Positions 6,754 through 16,573 of a stretch of 39,401 nucleotides of DNA are shown in pieces. This DNA comes from Salinivirgaceae bacterium (GTDB lineage Bacteria > Bacteroidota > Bacteroidia > Bacteroidales > SZUA-534): positions 1 to 39,401 of the forward strand of contig JAEEPS010000023.1 in the NCBI GenBank assembly GCA_016284875.1, given 5' to 3'. The translations under genes were made by a program, and so were the position numbers. Under the pieces are notes generated by a model. It made no database searches, was not told the origin of the DNA, and saw only the letters and a program-made list of their open reading frames with translations. How positions within the stretch are numbered: the first letter of the stretch is position 1; each line of letters begins with the position of its first letter.

Positions 6754-7737
6754 TTATTTATTTTCAAGCAAATCCAGCGCTTTTTGAATCTTTTCCTGTG
6801 TGATTTCGATATAGCCCACAGGTTCATTCTTTTTCTGACCGTCGGTGAGCACATATTTCAGAAAAGCCTTAACCACAGGGTCGGTCGGGACGCCTTTGGT
6901 GACAAGGTACAAATCGCGGGCGGGCGGCGACGGATAGCGGCCTTCGGCAATGGCCTTGGTCACGTTGTCCTTCAAGTTGTAGAACTGCTCATCGTCTGAT
7001 ATTGAGCCGTTTTCATCGGTATCGACAGGGAAAATCTGAAGGTCGGCGTTCAGGTTATGGGTGTCGTTGTCGTAGGCGTAACCGATATTGTTGAAGCCGA
7101 TTCCGTAGATATCTTTCTGAATGGCAGCGGCAAGCCCAGGGTCGCCAAAGACGGCCGTTCCGCCAAGGTCTTCCTGCTTGGCGCCGAACCAGTTGGCAAA
7201 CGTCTCGGCCGCACCGCAGGCGTCAGAGCGCGTGTAAATGTGAATCGGCGTCTCATCGTCGGTTCCGAGCACATCGCCCCAAGTCTTCACATCGCCGTCA
7301 ATCCAAATGCGGCGGGCTATCTCTTTGGTGATTCCGTGCTCAAGTATCTTGCTGATAATCGGGTTGTTGGCGTTGATTGTCGGCACCACGGCATCTTTAG
7401 CCGACGGGAAACCAACGGCGCCCTTCTCCTGCTCCTGCGGATAAACTTCGCGCGAAACCATTCCGAAATCGACCACGCCAGCCAGCACGTCGGTCATTCC
7501 CTTGCCCGCGCCGCCAGCCGACACATCGACCTTCACGCCAGGATTCAGTTGTTGGAACTCTTCGGCCCAGACCACCGCCAGCGGATAGAGCGCAAACGCG
7601 CCCGACAGCGACAGTTCGCCCTTCAGTTTGCCGTCTTTTGTAACCTTGTTGCCTGACGTGCTACCGCCGCACGAGTTGAGTGACGCCGCCGCTACGGCCG
7701 CAATCACCACGTAATTTAAAATCCTTTTCATATTCAT
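6754..7737 (-). CDS. pstS: phosphate-binding lipoprotein PstS
   Basis: The periplasmic phosphate receptor of the Pst transporter, 327 residues. The N-terminus is a lipoprotein signal (MNMKRILNYVVIAAVAAASLNSC, lipid Cys23). The ligand loops are recognisable: SGAFALYPLA (45-54), the GKG turn (78-80) with MTDVLAGVVDFGMVSRE, and TRSDACGAAETF (169-180) in place of the usual SGT motif. The end (YPSPPARDLYLVTKG...) is typical of PBP-like phosphate proteins. A canonical EF-hand calcium loop is present at residues 239-250 (DTDENGSISDDE). It is preceded by the porin gene after a gap with repeat copy B and no recognisable promoter, so it is probably co-transcribed with the porin, and it is followed by a strong terminator. 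Confidence 0.9.
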   Translation of the reverse strand: MNMKRILNYVVIAAVAAASLNSCGGSTSGNKVTKDGKLKGELSLSGAFALYPLAVVWAEEFQQLNPGVKVDVSAGGAGKGMTDVLAGVVDFGMVSREVYPQEQEKGAVGFPSAKDAVVPTINANNPIISKILEHGITKEIARRIWIDGDVKTWGDVLGTDDETPIHIYTRSDACGAAETFANWFGAKQEDLGGTAVFGDPGLAAAIQKDIYGIGFNNIGYAYDNDTHNLNADLQIFPVDTDENGSISDDEQFYNLKDNVTKAIAEGRYPSPPARDLYLVTKGVPTDPVVKAFLKYVLTDGQKKNEPVGYIEITQEKIQKALDLLENK

Positions 7738-7775
7738 AGTTTTAAGTATTTGAAGTTTAAAGTTTTAAGTTAAAA

Positions 7776-7868
7776 GTTTAGAAGGTTAGGCGCTTTGCTG
7801 TTTAGAAGGTTTAGTTGAAAGTTGAACAAGTTTAACAGGTTGAAAATCATCATTTTTAATTGTTAATT
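7776..7868. repeat. 93-bp dispersed intergenic repeat, copy B
   Basis: Gap-free match to 4614-4706 at about 89% identity. It fills most of the 174-base gap between the porin and pstS. Further short A/T-rich direct repeats (CCTAAATCCTAA type) follow up to 7905. Confidence 0.8.
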
Positions 7869-7911
7869 TTTAATTGTTCATTCCTAATTTCTAAATCCTA
7901 AATCCTAACTA

Positions 7912-9009
7912 TCAATATTTCACCGTCACCATAAAGTAAATCCCGTTGCGGTTGTCGCGGCCTTTGTTGTTTTCGAGTGTGTAGTTCAGTTTTAAATCAA
8001 TGGGTTTCACGGGGTTATAGTCGAGACCGACGGTGATATCTTGCTCCGAATAGTCGCTGTTGTCGGTGTCGTCGTCGAAGAAATCGTAGCGGGCAACCAA
8101 CGACAAGCCTTTCACAAATTGGTATCCGCCAGCAACATAGAAGCCTTGCGAGTTCAAGTCGCCAGTTTTTCCTGCAATGTATTCAGCGCGCGCAAATGCC
8201 TTTGCCGATTTGTATGCCACGCCGCCGCCAAAGCGGTTCATCGAAACGTAGAGATTGGTGTCCTGCGCCGCAAACTTGCGTGTGGCTTCGTTGTAGCCAG
8301 GCAGCGCGCCTTCGCCCCATTGAAAATATCCAGCCACCGAAAGTTCCTTTATCGGATTGACAATCAATCGTCCAACAATGTCCTTCGACTCGTTGTTGTC
8401 GTTAGCGTTAAGCGTGTGGCCGTTGAAAATGGCCAACTCGTAGTTCAACAACGAATAACCGTCCTTCTTGAATGCGCTGCCCAAGAACTCAAGGCCAAGG
8501 TCGCGGCCGTTTTGATTGTAACCCGAAAGGTCGTTCTTGCTCATTCGCACAAGTCGCTGAACCACAAGCGAATAGTTGATAAATTCAAGTTTTACGGGGT
8601 TGTATTCCGAGTTCTCGATTGATAGCGGCGATTTGTACTGTCCCAACCGAACGCCAAACTCGTTGATAGGCTTGTAGCGCACAAACAAATCGAGAATTTT
8701 GGGCGTTCCCGTAAGTTCGAGTTGCAGTTTATAGTCAACCTTGCCAGCATCGCCTTTGTAAAGGTCGCCTTGCAGCACCAGCCTTGCGCGGCGCAGTAGG
8801 AAGGTTGATTTTTTCGGCTCATCGGTGTAGGTGTAACCTGTCTGCAAAAATCCCGACGGAATAACAAGTTTCTTAATCTGTTCGGTAACGTCGTTGGCAG
8901 GTTTTTCAGTTGTCGCATTTTGCTGATTGGCAGTATGTTCTGCTTGTTGGGCAAACGCCCCAACCGTCGACAACAGCAATGCGGAAATAATCAATTTTGT
9001 ACGTTTCAT
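7912..9009 (-). CDS. OprO/OprP-type phosphate-selective porin
   Basis: A 365-residue outer-membrane protein with a clear signal peptide (MKRTKLIISALLLSTVGAFA, cleaved before QQ). The rest alternates polar and hydrophobic residues as in a beta barrel and ends in an aromatic residue (FMVTVKY). Words such as GFLQTGYTYTDEPKKSTFLLRRARL, GTPKILDLFVRYKP and FGVRLGQYKSPLSIENSEY match the phosphate-selective porin O/P family. Being directly upstream of pstS, it most likely brings phosphate or polyphosphate across the outer membrane. The promoter carries the same palindrome as pstC, which supports a common regulator. Specificity for phosphate is inferred from context. Confidence 0.88.
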   Translation of the reverse strand: MKRTKLIISALLLSTVGAFAQQAEHTANQQNATTEKPANDVTEQIKKLVIPSGFLQTGYTYTDEPKKSTFLLRRARLVLQGDLYKGDAGKVDYKLQLELTGTPKILDLFVRYKPINEFGVRLGQYKSPLSIENSEYNPVKLEFINYSLVVQRLVRMSKNDLSGYNQNGRDLGLEFLGSAFKKDGYSLLNYELAIFNGHTLNANDNNESKDIVGRLIVNPIKELSVAGYFQWGEGALPGYNEATRKFAAQDTNLYVSMNRFGGGVAYKSAKAFARAEYIAGKTGDLNSQGFYVAGGYQFVKGLSLVARYDFFDDDTDNSDYSEQDITVGLDYNPVKPIDLKLNYTLENNKGRDNRNGIYFMVTVKY

Positions 9010-9041
9010 TTTAAATAGTTTTTAGTTATCAATTCTTATCA

Positions 9042-9060
9042 ACCTATTAAATTGATAGGT
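9042..9060. promoter_or_regulatory. 19-bp palindrome, candidate operator of the porin gene
   Basis: ACCTATTAAATTGATAGGT differs at one central position from the pstC copy at 5629-5647. It starts ten bases downstream of the TATGTTTG -7 box and ends 32 bases before the ATG. Confidence 0.65.
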
Positions 9061-9070
9061 TATTTGCCGA

Positions 9071-9078
9071 CAAACATA
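9071..9078 (-). promoter_or_regulatory. -7 box of the porin-pstS unit
   Basis: TATGTTTG on the minus strand matches TAnnTTTG. No TTTG is seen at the -33 distance, consistent with dependence on an activator. A degenerate copy of the TAAGTATAAATACC motif lies 52 bases further upstream (9131-9144). Confidence 0.55.
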
Positions 9079-9211
9079 CAAGGATTTTATTTCTGCCTAT
9101 CGGTCTGGTAGGGAATTTTATAAAAAATACGATTTTATACCTACGGCTTGTAGGGGAAAAGCGTAGGGGCGGCGGGATAAACCACGCCAAAAATCAGAAG
9201 TAAGTCGCAAT

Positions 9212-9676
9212 TTATAGTTGCAGTGCGTATTCCTGCTTGATTTCGCCCATTACAAAGGTGCTCTCAACCGAAGCCACGTTTTCGATAACGCCCAACTTGT
9301 TGAGCACAAATTCCTGATACTGTTTCATATCGGTGGCGCGCACCTTGAGCAGATAGTCGTATGAGCCCGACGTGTTGTAGCACTCAGTCACTTCGGGCAT
9401 ACGCTGAATTTGCCGAGCAAAAGCGGTGGCAATGGCGTTGTTTATCTGCGACATTTTCACTTTGCAGTACACCTGCAGGCTTTGATTGAGTTTGTCGGGG
9501 TCGAGAATGGCCACATATTTTTTAATGTAACCCTGCCGCTCGAGCCTTTTCTGCCGCTCGAACACGGGTGTTGGTGTCAGGTGCACGGCGTCGGCCAGTT
9601 CTTTGGTGGTGAGTTTCGCGTTCTTTTGCAGCGTTTTGAGAATCTGCAGGTCGGTTTCGTCTAATGTGTAAGCCAT
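9212..9676 (-). CDS. Lrp/AsnC-family transcriptional regulator
   Basis: A 154-residue protein with the Lrp layout: an N-terminal winged helix-turn-helix (about residues 6-60, including LTTKELADAVHLTPTPVFERQKRLERQGYI) and a C-terminal RAM/AsnC ligand-sensing domain (CYNTSGSYDYLLKVRATDMKQYQEFVLNKLG). Proteins of this type bind amino acids and regulate amino-acid metabolism. It is read in the same direction as the porin but about 200 bases upstream, and the porin has its own promoter. A TATTTTTG -7 box lies 31 bases before the start. Target genes cannot be deduced; self-regulation is common in the family. Confidence 0.93.
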   Translation of the reverse strand: MAYTLDETDLQILKTLQKNAKLTTKELADAVHLTPTPVFERQKRLERQGYIKKYVAILDPDKLNQSLQVYCKVKMSQINNAIATAFARQIQRMPEVTECYNTSGSYDYLLKVRATDMKQYQEFVLNKLGVIENVASVESTFVMGEIKQEYALQL

Positions 9677-9707
9677 AATCGTTAGAATTTATATTCTTCT
9701 ATGGCTA

Positions 9708-9715
9708 CAAAAATA
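9708..9715 (-). promoter_or_regulatory. -7 box of the Lrp-type gene
   Basis: TATTTTTG on the minus strand fits TAnnTTTG. The region just upstream contains CAATTG and AACAATTGTC words that could be part of an autoregulatory site, but this is not clear. Confidence 0.5.
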
Positions 9716-9766
9716 GACAATTGTTCTTGATTGTGCGAAAATTTCGGAAGATAGTTCTACTGGATA

Positions 9767-9803
9767 TAAAAAACGAAGCCCTCAGTTGCTACCGAAGGCT
9801 TCG
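9767..9803 (-). terminator. Rho-independent terminator of fabD
   Basis: A 7-bp stem (9774-9780 with 9797-9803, CGAAGCC/GGCTTCG) is followed on the minus strand by TTTTTT. It is about 70 bases after the fabD stop; the gap between holds ATGCC-type low-complexity repeats (9833-9885). Confidence 0.7.
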
Positions 9804-9873
9804 CTATCTAATTTATTGAATTTTAGCGCACTTATGCCATATTCCCTTATGTCTAGTGCCTAATGCCTTAGTC

Positions 9874-10767
9874 TTATGCCTGCTCAATTACGCTTTGTGC
9901 GGCTGTGGCCGTAATGTCGCGGTTGATTTTGCGCATAAGTCCCTGAAGAACAGCGCCGGGGCCAACTTCAACAATCTCTGTCAGACCGTTGGCAATCATA
10001 TTCTGCATTGTTTGCGTCCAGCGCACAGGCGACGTGAGTTGAGCCACAAGGTTTTTCTTGATTTCGGCAGGGTCGGTTACAGGACTTGCTGTAACGTTTT
10101 GGTAAACAGGGCAAATCGGTTTCGAGAACGATACTTCGTTGATTGCCTTCTCGAGTTCGGCGCGGGCCGGTTCCATCATTGGCGAGTGGAAACCGCCGCT
10201 CACCGACAACTTCAGTGCGCGTTTGGCGCCCATTTCGGTGAATCGGGCAATGGCCTTGTCAATGCCTTCGTTGGTGCCCGAAATAACCAACTGTCCGGGG
10301 CAGTTGTAGTTGGCCGGAACAATGCCGTCGATTTCAGAGCAAACTTGCTCAATAACAGCATCTTCCATACCAATAATAGCGGCCATTGTCGAAGGATTCA
10401 GTTCGCAAGCCTTCTGCATTGCCTGCGCACGCTTCGAAACCAAGGTCAGGCCATCGTCGAACGACAGGGCACCGGCAGCCACCAAAGCCGAAAACTCGCC
10501 AAGAGAGTGGCCTGCGGTCATATCGGGTTTAAACTTGTCGCCCAGAACTTTAGCCATAATCACCGAGTGCAGGAACACTGCTGGTTGTGTAACTTTTGTC
10601 TGTTTCAAATCTTCGTCGGTGCCGCTGAACATCAGGCTTGTAATGTCGAAGCCGAGAATCTTGTTTGCGCGGTCGAAAAGTTCTTTGGCCAAAGCCGAAT
10701 TGTCGTACAGGTCCTTGCCCATACCCACAAATTGCGACCCCTGTCCGGGGAATACAAATGCTTTCAT
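9874..10767 (-). CDS. fabD: malonyl-CoA:ACP transacylase
   Basis: FabD moves malonyl from CoA to acyl carrier protein to supply fatty-acid elongation. The 297-residue product starts with FVFPGQGSQFVGMG, has the nucleophile motif AGHSLGEFSAL (Ser88) and the catalytic His in SVSGGFHSPMM (His194), and Gln10 in PGQG that helps form the oxyanion hole. Length and motif spacing are normal. It stands alone, without other fab genes, between the Lrp regulator and folE, and ends at a good terminator. Start at MKAFVFPGQG is fixed by the family N-terminus. Confidence 0.97.
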   Translation of the reverse strand: MKAFVFPGQGSQFVGMGKDLYDNSALAKELFDRANKILGFDITSLMFSGTDEDLKQTKVTQPAVFLHSVIMAKVLGDKFKPDMTAGHSLGEFSALVAAGALSFDDGLTLVSKRAQAMQKACELNPSTMAAIIGMEDAVIEQVCSEIDGIVPANYNCPGQLVISGTNEGIDKAIARFTEMGAKRALKLSVSGGFHSPMMEPARAELEKAINEVSFSKPICPVYQNVTASPVTDPAEIKKNLVAQLTSPVRWTQTMQNMIANGLTEIVEVGPGAVLQGLMRKINRDITATAAQSVIEQA

Positions 10768-10909
10768 ATCAATGTTTTAATTATAATTATTCAAAATAAT
10801 TCGATTTCGGGTACCGGCGCAAGCCAAATGCAAACGAGCGTTTGCCGGCACTTCGTCTCCCGAAACACGGCCATTTGATAGGCAAAAAGCGTGCCATTAG
10901 GGCAACGCA

Positions 10910-11542
10910 TCAATGCAGTTTTTTGCCGAGCAGATTGATGAATTCGGCGCGAGTGGCGTTGCTCTTCATAAACAATCCGGTGAAAGCCGACGTGGTGGTG
11001 CACGATTCCTGTTTCTCGACGCCGCGCATCATCATACACATATGCTGCGCTTCAATCACCACCGCCACGCCGAGCGGGTGCAGCGTCTGCTGAATGCAGT
11101 CCTTGATTTGATTGGTGAGTCGTTCCTGAACCTGCAGACGACGCGAGTAGGCATCGACAACGCGCGCAATCTTGCTCAAGCCAGTGATGTAGCCGTTTGG
11201 AATGTAGGCCACGTGCGCCTTTCCGAAGAACGGCAGCATATGGTGCTCGCAGAACGAGAACACTTCTATGTCCTTGACAATCACCATCTGCGAGTATTGT
11301 TCCTTGAACATCGCGCTCTCGAGAATGGCTTTCGGGTCCTGATAGTAGCCCTGCGTCAGGAACTGCACGGCCTTTGCAATGCGTTCGGGCGATTTTTTCA
11401 GTCCTTCGCGTTCGGGATCTTCGCCAATGTTGATGAGAACTTGGCGGTAAAGGTCGGTCAGTGCCGATGTCTGCTCGGCATTGTACTCATTTTTGCGTCG
11501 GTAACTGAAGTCGTCGATTTCGTCTATATTCATATCTGTCAA
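10910..11542 (-). CDS. folE: GTP cyclohydrolase I
   Basis: FolE converts GTP to 7,8-dihydroneopterin triphosphate, the entry to folate or related pterins. The 210 residues include [49 protein letters not shown], holding the zinc and substrate residues (the Cys-Glu-His-His motif), and a C-terminal [12 protein letters not shown] with the second zinc cysteine. The N-terminal acidic/basic tail is short. A TACCTTTG -7 box lies 52 bases upstream. The 140-base gap to fabD contains a 16-base near-palindrome at 10830-10845 with no T-run. Confidence 0.96.
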   Translation of the reverse strand: MTDMNIDEIDDFSYRRKNEYNAEQTSALTDLYRQVLINIGEDPEREGLKKSPERIAKAVQFLTQGYYQDPKAILESAMFKEQYSQMVIVKDIEVFSFCEHHMLPFFGKAHVAYIPNGYITGLSKIARVVDAYSRRLQVQERLTNQIKDCIQQTLHPLGVAVVIEAQHMCMMMRGVEKQESCTTTSAFTGLFMKSNATRAEFINLLGKKLH

Positions 11543-11594
11543 CCATTTTGCGGATGTTGGCGCGATTGCCGGTCTGCCGCTGAAAGTTAGACCG

Positions 11595-11602
11595 CAAAGG
11601 TA
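11595..11602 (-). promoter_or_regulatory. -7 box of folE
   Basis: TACCTTTG on the minus strand fits TAnnTTTG, 52 bases before the folE ATG and 52 bases after the GH31 stop, so folE is likely its own unit. Confidence 0.55.
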
Positions 11603-11654
11603 GCCTAAAATTGGAAATAACGAAAACCGGGTACAATTGACATCACGGTTACCT

Positions 11655-14528
11655 CTATTTCATCTGAATCACAATCTTTTCACCCGAATAGGAGGCCGTG
11701 TATAGAATGTCCTCTGCGCCCTCCTGTTTCTTATAACAAACAGTGATTTTTACATTCTGCGGCATTCCTTTGTACGCCCCTTCGCGGTTACAGAGGGACA
11801 GTGTTTTGGCAGAGTCATCATATTCAATCGGAATTATACTGAATTCGCCTTTTTCGTAGTTGTAGTTTGTGCCTTCGTCAGAATAAAGACGGAAACAGCC
11901 ATCGGCTCCGGCATACACGTAGATAGTGAGTTCATCGTCGGGGTACTGGTTGGTGTATTCCATCGACTTGCCCATTGGAATGATTGAGCCGGCCCGCACG
12001 AATACTGGCATCCGCTCGTATGGAGCATCGGCGTCAAATTCCTGGCCGCCATTGTAAAATTCGCCCGTGTTGAAGTTGTACCAGCCTTTGCATTCAGGCA
12101 GATAGACCTTTCGCGAACGCGCTTTGTATTCTGAAACAGGACAAACCATCAGCGCCGGTCCAAACATGTATTGATCGTTGATATTCAGTATGTTTGCGTC
12201 ATCGCCAAAATCCATCACCAAGCCACGCATAATGGTGTAGTCATTGTGATAGGTCATTCCGGCCAACGAATAAATGTACGGCATGAGTCGGTAGCGGAGT
12301 TGCGTGTAGAACAAAATCGACTGGTATGCAGGTTCGTTCTTTCCGGCTATGTTGAACACTTCGCGGTAGGGATATTCCCCATGCGAGCGGTAGAGCGGAC
12401 AGAACGCTCCAAACTGATACCAGCGTGTCTGTAACTCCTTCCATTCCACCTGATTTTCAGTACTCATTGGTCTGCGGTTGTATCGGTCTTCAACCGAGAA
12501 TCCGCCTATATCCATAGTCCAATACGGAACGCCTGAAAGCGAGAAGTTCACGCCGTGGCTGATTTGGTCCTTCAAATCGCTCCAGCGTGCAACAATGTCG
12601 CCGCTCCAGTTGGCCGCGCCATAGTGCTGCAATCCGGCAAACGCTGAGCGGGTGAGGATGAAAACACGTTTTTGGTCGGGTTCCTTGCGTTGGTTCTCGT
12701 AGATGCCTTTGGCCTGATATGTCGCATACGGATTGAACATCCTTTCGCCGTTGCCCATGGCATTGGGCGTGAGGTCGCATTTGCGGTCGGCAATGGAAAT
12801 ATTGGAATGCATATCGGGTTCTGTAGCGTCGAGCCACCATGCGTCGAAACCTAAATTGTAGATTTCCTTCACCATATCCCAGAACATATCGCGGGCTCCC
12901 GGGTTATAAACATCGTACCACCCGTTTTTGAAGCCTGGCCAAACCCAGTCAAGCCGGTTCATGTCCACGTTGTGAGTGAGAATATAGCCCTTATCGTTCA
13001 TTTTCTTGTAGTTGACAGTGCGCTCGTAGAATTTCGGCCACACTGAGAGCATAATGTGCGCGTTGTAGGCGTTGTGCAGCGAGTCAACCATTGCCTTTGG
13101 ATTGGAAAACCGCACGGAATCAAACTCTTGCGAGCCCCAACTATCGGTTGGCCAATAGTGCCAGTCGAGCACAATGTTGTCGAGCGGAATGTGGTTTTCG
13201 CGGAATGTCCGCACCGTATGGAGGATCTGTCCGGCGGTTTCGTAGCGCTGCCGGCTCTGCCAGAAGCCCATGGCCCATTTTGGCACAATTGGCGATTTGC
13301 CAGTCAGTTGGCGGTAGCCTGCAATCACCTTGTCGGCATTGTCGCCGCGGACAAAATAGTAATCAATCTCGTCGGCAGCCTCCGACGAAAGTGTAAGTTT
13401 CTCCTGGTCGGGGTTTGGCGAGAGATGCGTCACGCCCATGAATCCCGAGTTGGTGTTCCACTCCAATTTGAATGAGTGTTTCTCGTCAGCTTTCATATCA
13501 ATCGTAAACGGATTCGACCACGGATTCCAGTTCTGCCTCCATTTGTCCATAATCAGTTCACCGTCAATCCATAGTTTGAAATAACTTGAGCCGTAGAGCA
13601 GAAATTTGTGCATACCCGGTTCGTCTGAGGCAATCTGCCCCTCCCAAATAATTTTGCCGCCGTGGTTGCTGATGACTCCCAAAATCGCTGAGTCGGAAAT
13701 GTTGCTGCGACTGCCGTCGGAGGCCAGAAAGGCGTAGTCGATGGCCGACTCTGTCTGTTCTTTCACAACGTTTCCGTTGATGGAGTAGGTTGCGGTCAGC
13801 CCGCCTTCACGACCATTTTTGTCGAAAAGATTTAAATCGGTAATTTGCTGATATTCACGTGTGTCGCCAAAACGAGTGATGGAATAATTGTCCCACAGGA
13901 TTCCGTATTTTTTACTCGAATAGAGGAACGGAATGCATGGAACCATGTTGTGCTGTGCGAGTTCCACGTCTTTGCCCTTGTAGTTCATAAATCCGTGCTG
14001 ATGGCCGCCCAATCCGTAAAACGCTTCGCCGTCGGGTGAATCAAACTGGTCGCTCACACGGTAGTACGAATCGTTACAGTCCTTTGCCACGCAGTGCTCA
14101 TGCTGCTCCTGGCAGCCGTGCTCCAGCCACGGGAATTCATCAACGCGCTGAAAAGTTTTTCCTTTTTCCGATTCTTGCAGCAGTACGTTTCCTTCAGCGT
14201 CGCGGAATGTCACAATGCCGGTCTTTTGGTTGACCGAAGCAGAAACCATTGGAGTAGCGACCGTCACCAAACCGCCGTTTTCTTCAACTTTCCAGTCGGA
14301 AAACTGTTTTTGAGGAAGCACAATCAGGCTTGTTTTTTTTGAAAAACTATTTTCAACTGTGGCCGTCACTCGGATGATGTCGGACGAAACCACTTGCAGG
14401 CGAACCTTCTGGTTGTTTTTGGCGACAACAACAACGCCATTGCCGGTTTTCCTGTATCCGCTGGTGCAACTTGTTGCGGCAAGCATGCCGGCAAGAGCAA
14501 TTCCGGCTATAGACAAAACGTGTTTCAT
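11655..14528 (-). CDS. GH31 glycosidase with PA14 insert, probable alpha-xylosidase
   Basis: A 957-residue surface or periplasmic lipoprotein. ATG at 14528 is preferred because it opens a lipoprotein signal ([21 protein letters not shown], lipid Cys21); an in-frame ATG 22 codons earlier would spoil the signal. Domain order: N-terminal GH31 beta-sandwich with [10 protein letters not shown], a PA14-like insert at about 262-376 ([26 protein letters not shown]), the (beta/alpha)8 barrel with nucleophile Asp567 in WWLDATEPD and acid/base Asp644 in WSGDIVARW, then C-terminal beta domains. The PA14 insert and the LDATEPD word are typical of alpha-xylosidases acting on xyloglucan fragments, so that is the likely activity; alpha-glucosidase is the alternative. 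No SusC/SusD pair is nearby, which is unusual for such an enzyme. Confidence 0.9.
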   Translation of the reverse strand: MKHVLSIAGIALAGMLAATSCTSGYRKTGNGVVVVAKNNQKVRLQVVSSDIIRVTATVENSFSKKTSLIVLPQKQFSDWKVEENGGLVTVATPMVSASVNQKTGIVTFRDAEGNVLLQESEKGKTFQRVDEFPWLEHGCQEQHEHCVAKDCNDSYYRVSDQFDSPDGEAFYGLGGHQHGFMNYKGKDVELAQHNMVPCIPFLYSSKKYGILWDNYSITRFGDTREYQQITDLNLFDKNGREGGLTATYSINGNVVKEQTESAIDYAFLASDGSRSNISDSAILGVISNHGGKIIWEGQIASDEPGMHKFLLYGSSYFKLWIDGELIMDKWRQNWNPWSNPFTIDMKADEKHSFKLEWNTNSGFMGVTHLSPNPDQEKLTLSSEAADEIDYYFVRGDNADKVIAGYRQLTGKSPIVPKWAMGFWQSRQRYETAGQILHTVRTFRENHIPLDNIVLDWHYWPTDSWGSQEFDSVRFSNPKAMVDSLHNAYNAHIMLSVWPKFYERTVNYKKMNDKGYILTHNVDMNRLDWVWPGFKNGWYDVYNPGARDMFWDMVKEIYNLGFDAWWLDATEPDMHSNISIADRKCDLTPNAMGNGERMFNPYATYQAKGIYENQRKEPDQKRVFILTRSAFAGLQHYGAANWSGDIVARWSDLKDQISHGVNFSLSGVPYWTMDIGGFSVEDRYNRRPMSTENQVEWKELQTRWYQFGAFCPLYRSHGEYPYREVFNIAGKNEPAYQSILFYTQLRYRLMPYIYSLAGMTYHNDYTIMRGLVMDFGDDANILNINDQYMFGPALMVCPVSEYKARSRKVYLPECKGWYNFNTGEFYNGGQEFDADAPYERMPVFVRAGSIIPMGKSMEYTNQYPDDELTIYVYAGADGCFRLYSDEGTNYNYEKGEFSIIPIEYDDSAKTLSLCNREGAYKGMPQNVKITVCYKKQEGAEDILYTASYSGEKIVIQMK

Positions 14529-14672
14529 ACGATAAAAATACCTGTTAAAATGTTCAAAACCACACGCTATTTGTCGGATCTGCCAATAGCGCAATCACTT
14601 TCAGATTAGCGTAGATTCAAGAAACAATTGCAATTTTAATTGAAATGTTCAAAACAATTGATTATTGAGCAC

Positions 14673-14702
14673 AAAAAAAGCGCCCGACAAAAGCCGGACG
14701 CT
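14673..14702 (-). terminator. Rho-independent terminator of gdhA
   Basis: An 8-bp stem with one G-U pair (14679-14686 with 14695-14702) is followed by seven Ts on the minus strand, 25 bases after the gdhA stop codon. Confidence 0.85.
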
Positions 14703-14727
14703 TCTCACTGTATTGTAATATTATAGG

Positions 14728-16092
<1,365 letters not shown>

Positions 16093-16123
16093 TTAAAAGT
16101 TAAATTTCGTCGTTTTGACGTGT

Positions 16124-16131
16124 CAAAAATA
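16124..16131 (-). promoter_or_regulatory. -7 box of gdhA
   Basis: TATTTTTG on the minus strand fits TAnnTTTG, 43 bases before the ATG. A TACGT-N5-ACGTA inverted repeat (16171-16185) lies 39 bases further upstream and might be an activator or repressor site. Confidence 0.5.
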
Positions 16132-16359
16132 TATGCTGAAAAAATACCACGATGTTGAGTGTCGGGGTTTTACGTGGATTACGTAGAAATCCTCGTGCCT
16201 ATTTTGAATACAATTTAATGCAATGAAATACAAGGAGTTAAGTCTATCATCAGTAAGCAAACAAAATGCCATAAAACTGTGTTTCAGAGATAGCGATGTG
16301 GCAAGATTGGATCACGAGAACTGCACAAAAACTTGTTTTGAGGTTCGATGCTTTTTTGT

Positions 16360-16389
16360 TTTGTATTTTAAAAAAAAGCAGTACGTTTG
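16360..16389 (+). promoter_or_regulatory. promoter of the tRNA gene
   Basis: A -33 TTTG (16360-16363), an 18-base spacer and a -7 box TACGTTTG (16382-16389) give the most complete Bacteroidetes-type promoter in the window. It ends 17 bases before the mature tRNA 5' end. Confidence 0.75.
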
Positions 16390-16406
16390 CACCCGCTTTA
16401 GCAAAT

Positions 16407-16480
16407 GGCGAGGTAGCTCAGCTGGTTAGAGCGCATGATTCATAATCATGAGGTCGCGGGATCATGCCCCGCTCTCGCTA
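16407..16480 (+). tRNA. tRNA-Met (anticodon CAU), elongator type
   Basis: The cloverleaf folds by hand: acceptor GGCGAGG/TCTCGCT, D-arm GCTC...GAGC, anticodon stem CATGA/TCATG with loop TTCATAA (anticodon CAT), five-base variable loop and T-arm GCGGG/CCCGC. It lacks the three G-C pairs of initiator tRNA in the anticodon stem, so it is elongator tRNA-Met or the tRNA-Ile that is read after lysidine modification. The T-loop is ATCATGC rather than TTCxAxx. CCA is not encoded. A terminator follows directly. Confidence 0.93.
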
Positions 16481-16484
16481 CTAG

Positions 16485-16517
16485 ACGGTGTCGAAACAAA
16501 ACGGCACCGTTTTTTTA
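16485..16517 (+). terminator. Rho-independent terminator of the tRNA gene
   Basis: An 8-bp stem with one G-U pair (16485-16492 with 16503-16510) is followed by seven Ts on the plus strand, starting five bases after the tRNA. Confidence 0.9.
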
Positions 16518-16573
16518 TCGCCAAATGAAAAAAAACTTATCTTGCAGAATCATTTAATAGTTGATTTTTTGTC

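Noticed and set aside
10830..10845. 16-base near-palindrome GCAAACGAGCGTTTGC as folE terminator
   Set aside because: The stem has only a two-base loop and no T-run on either strand, so termination is not supported.
9856..10878. 340-residue open frame on the plus strand
   Set aside because: It covers fabD on the opposite strand, whose catalytic motifs are intact. The plus-strand product resembles no family.
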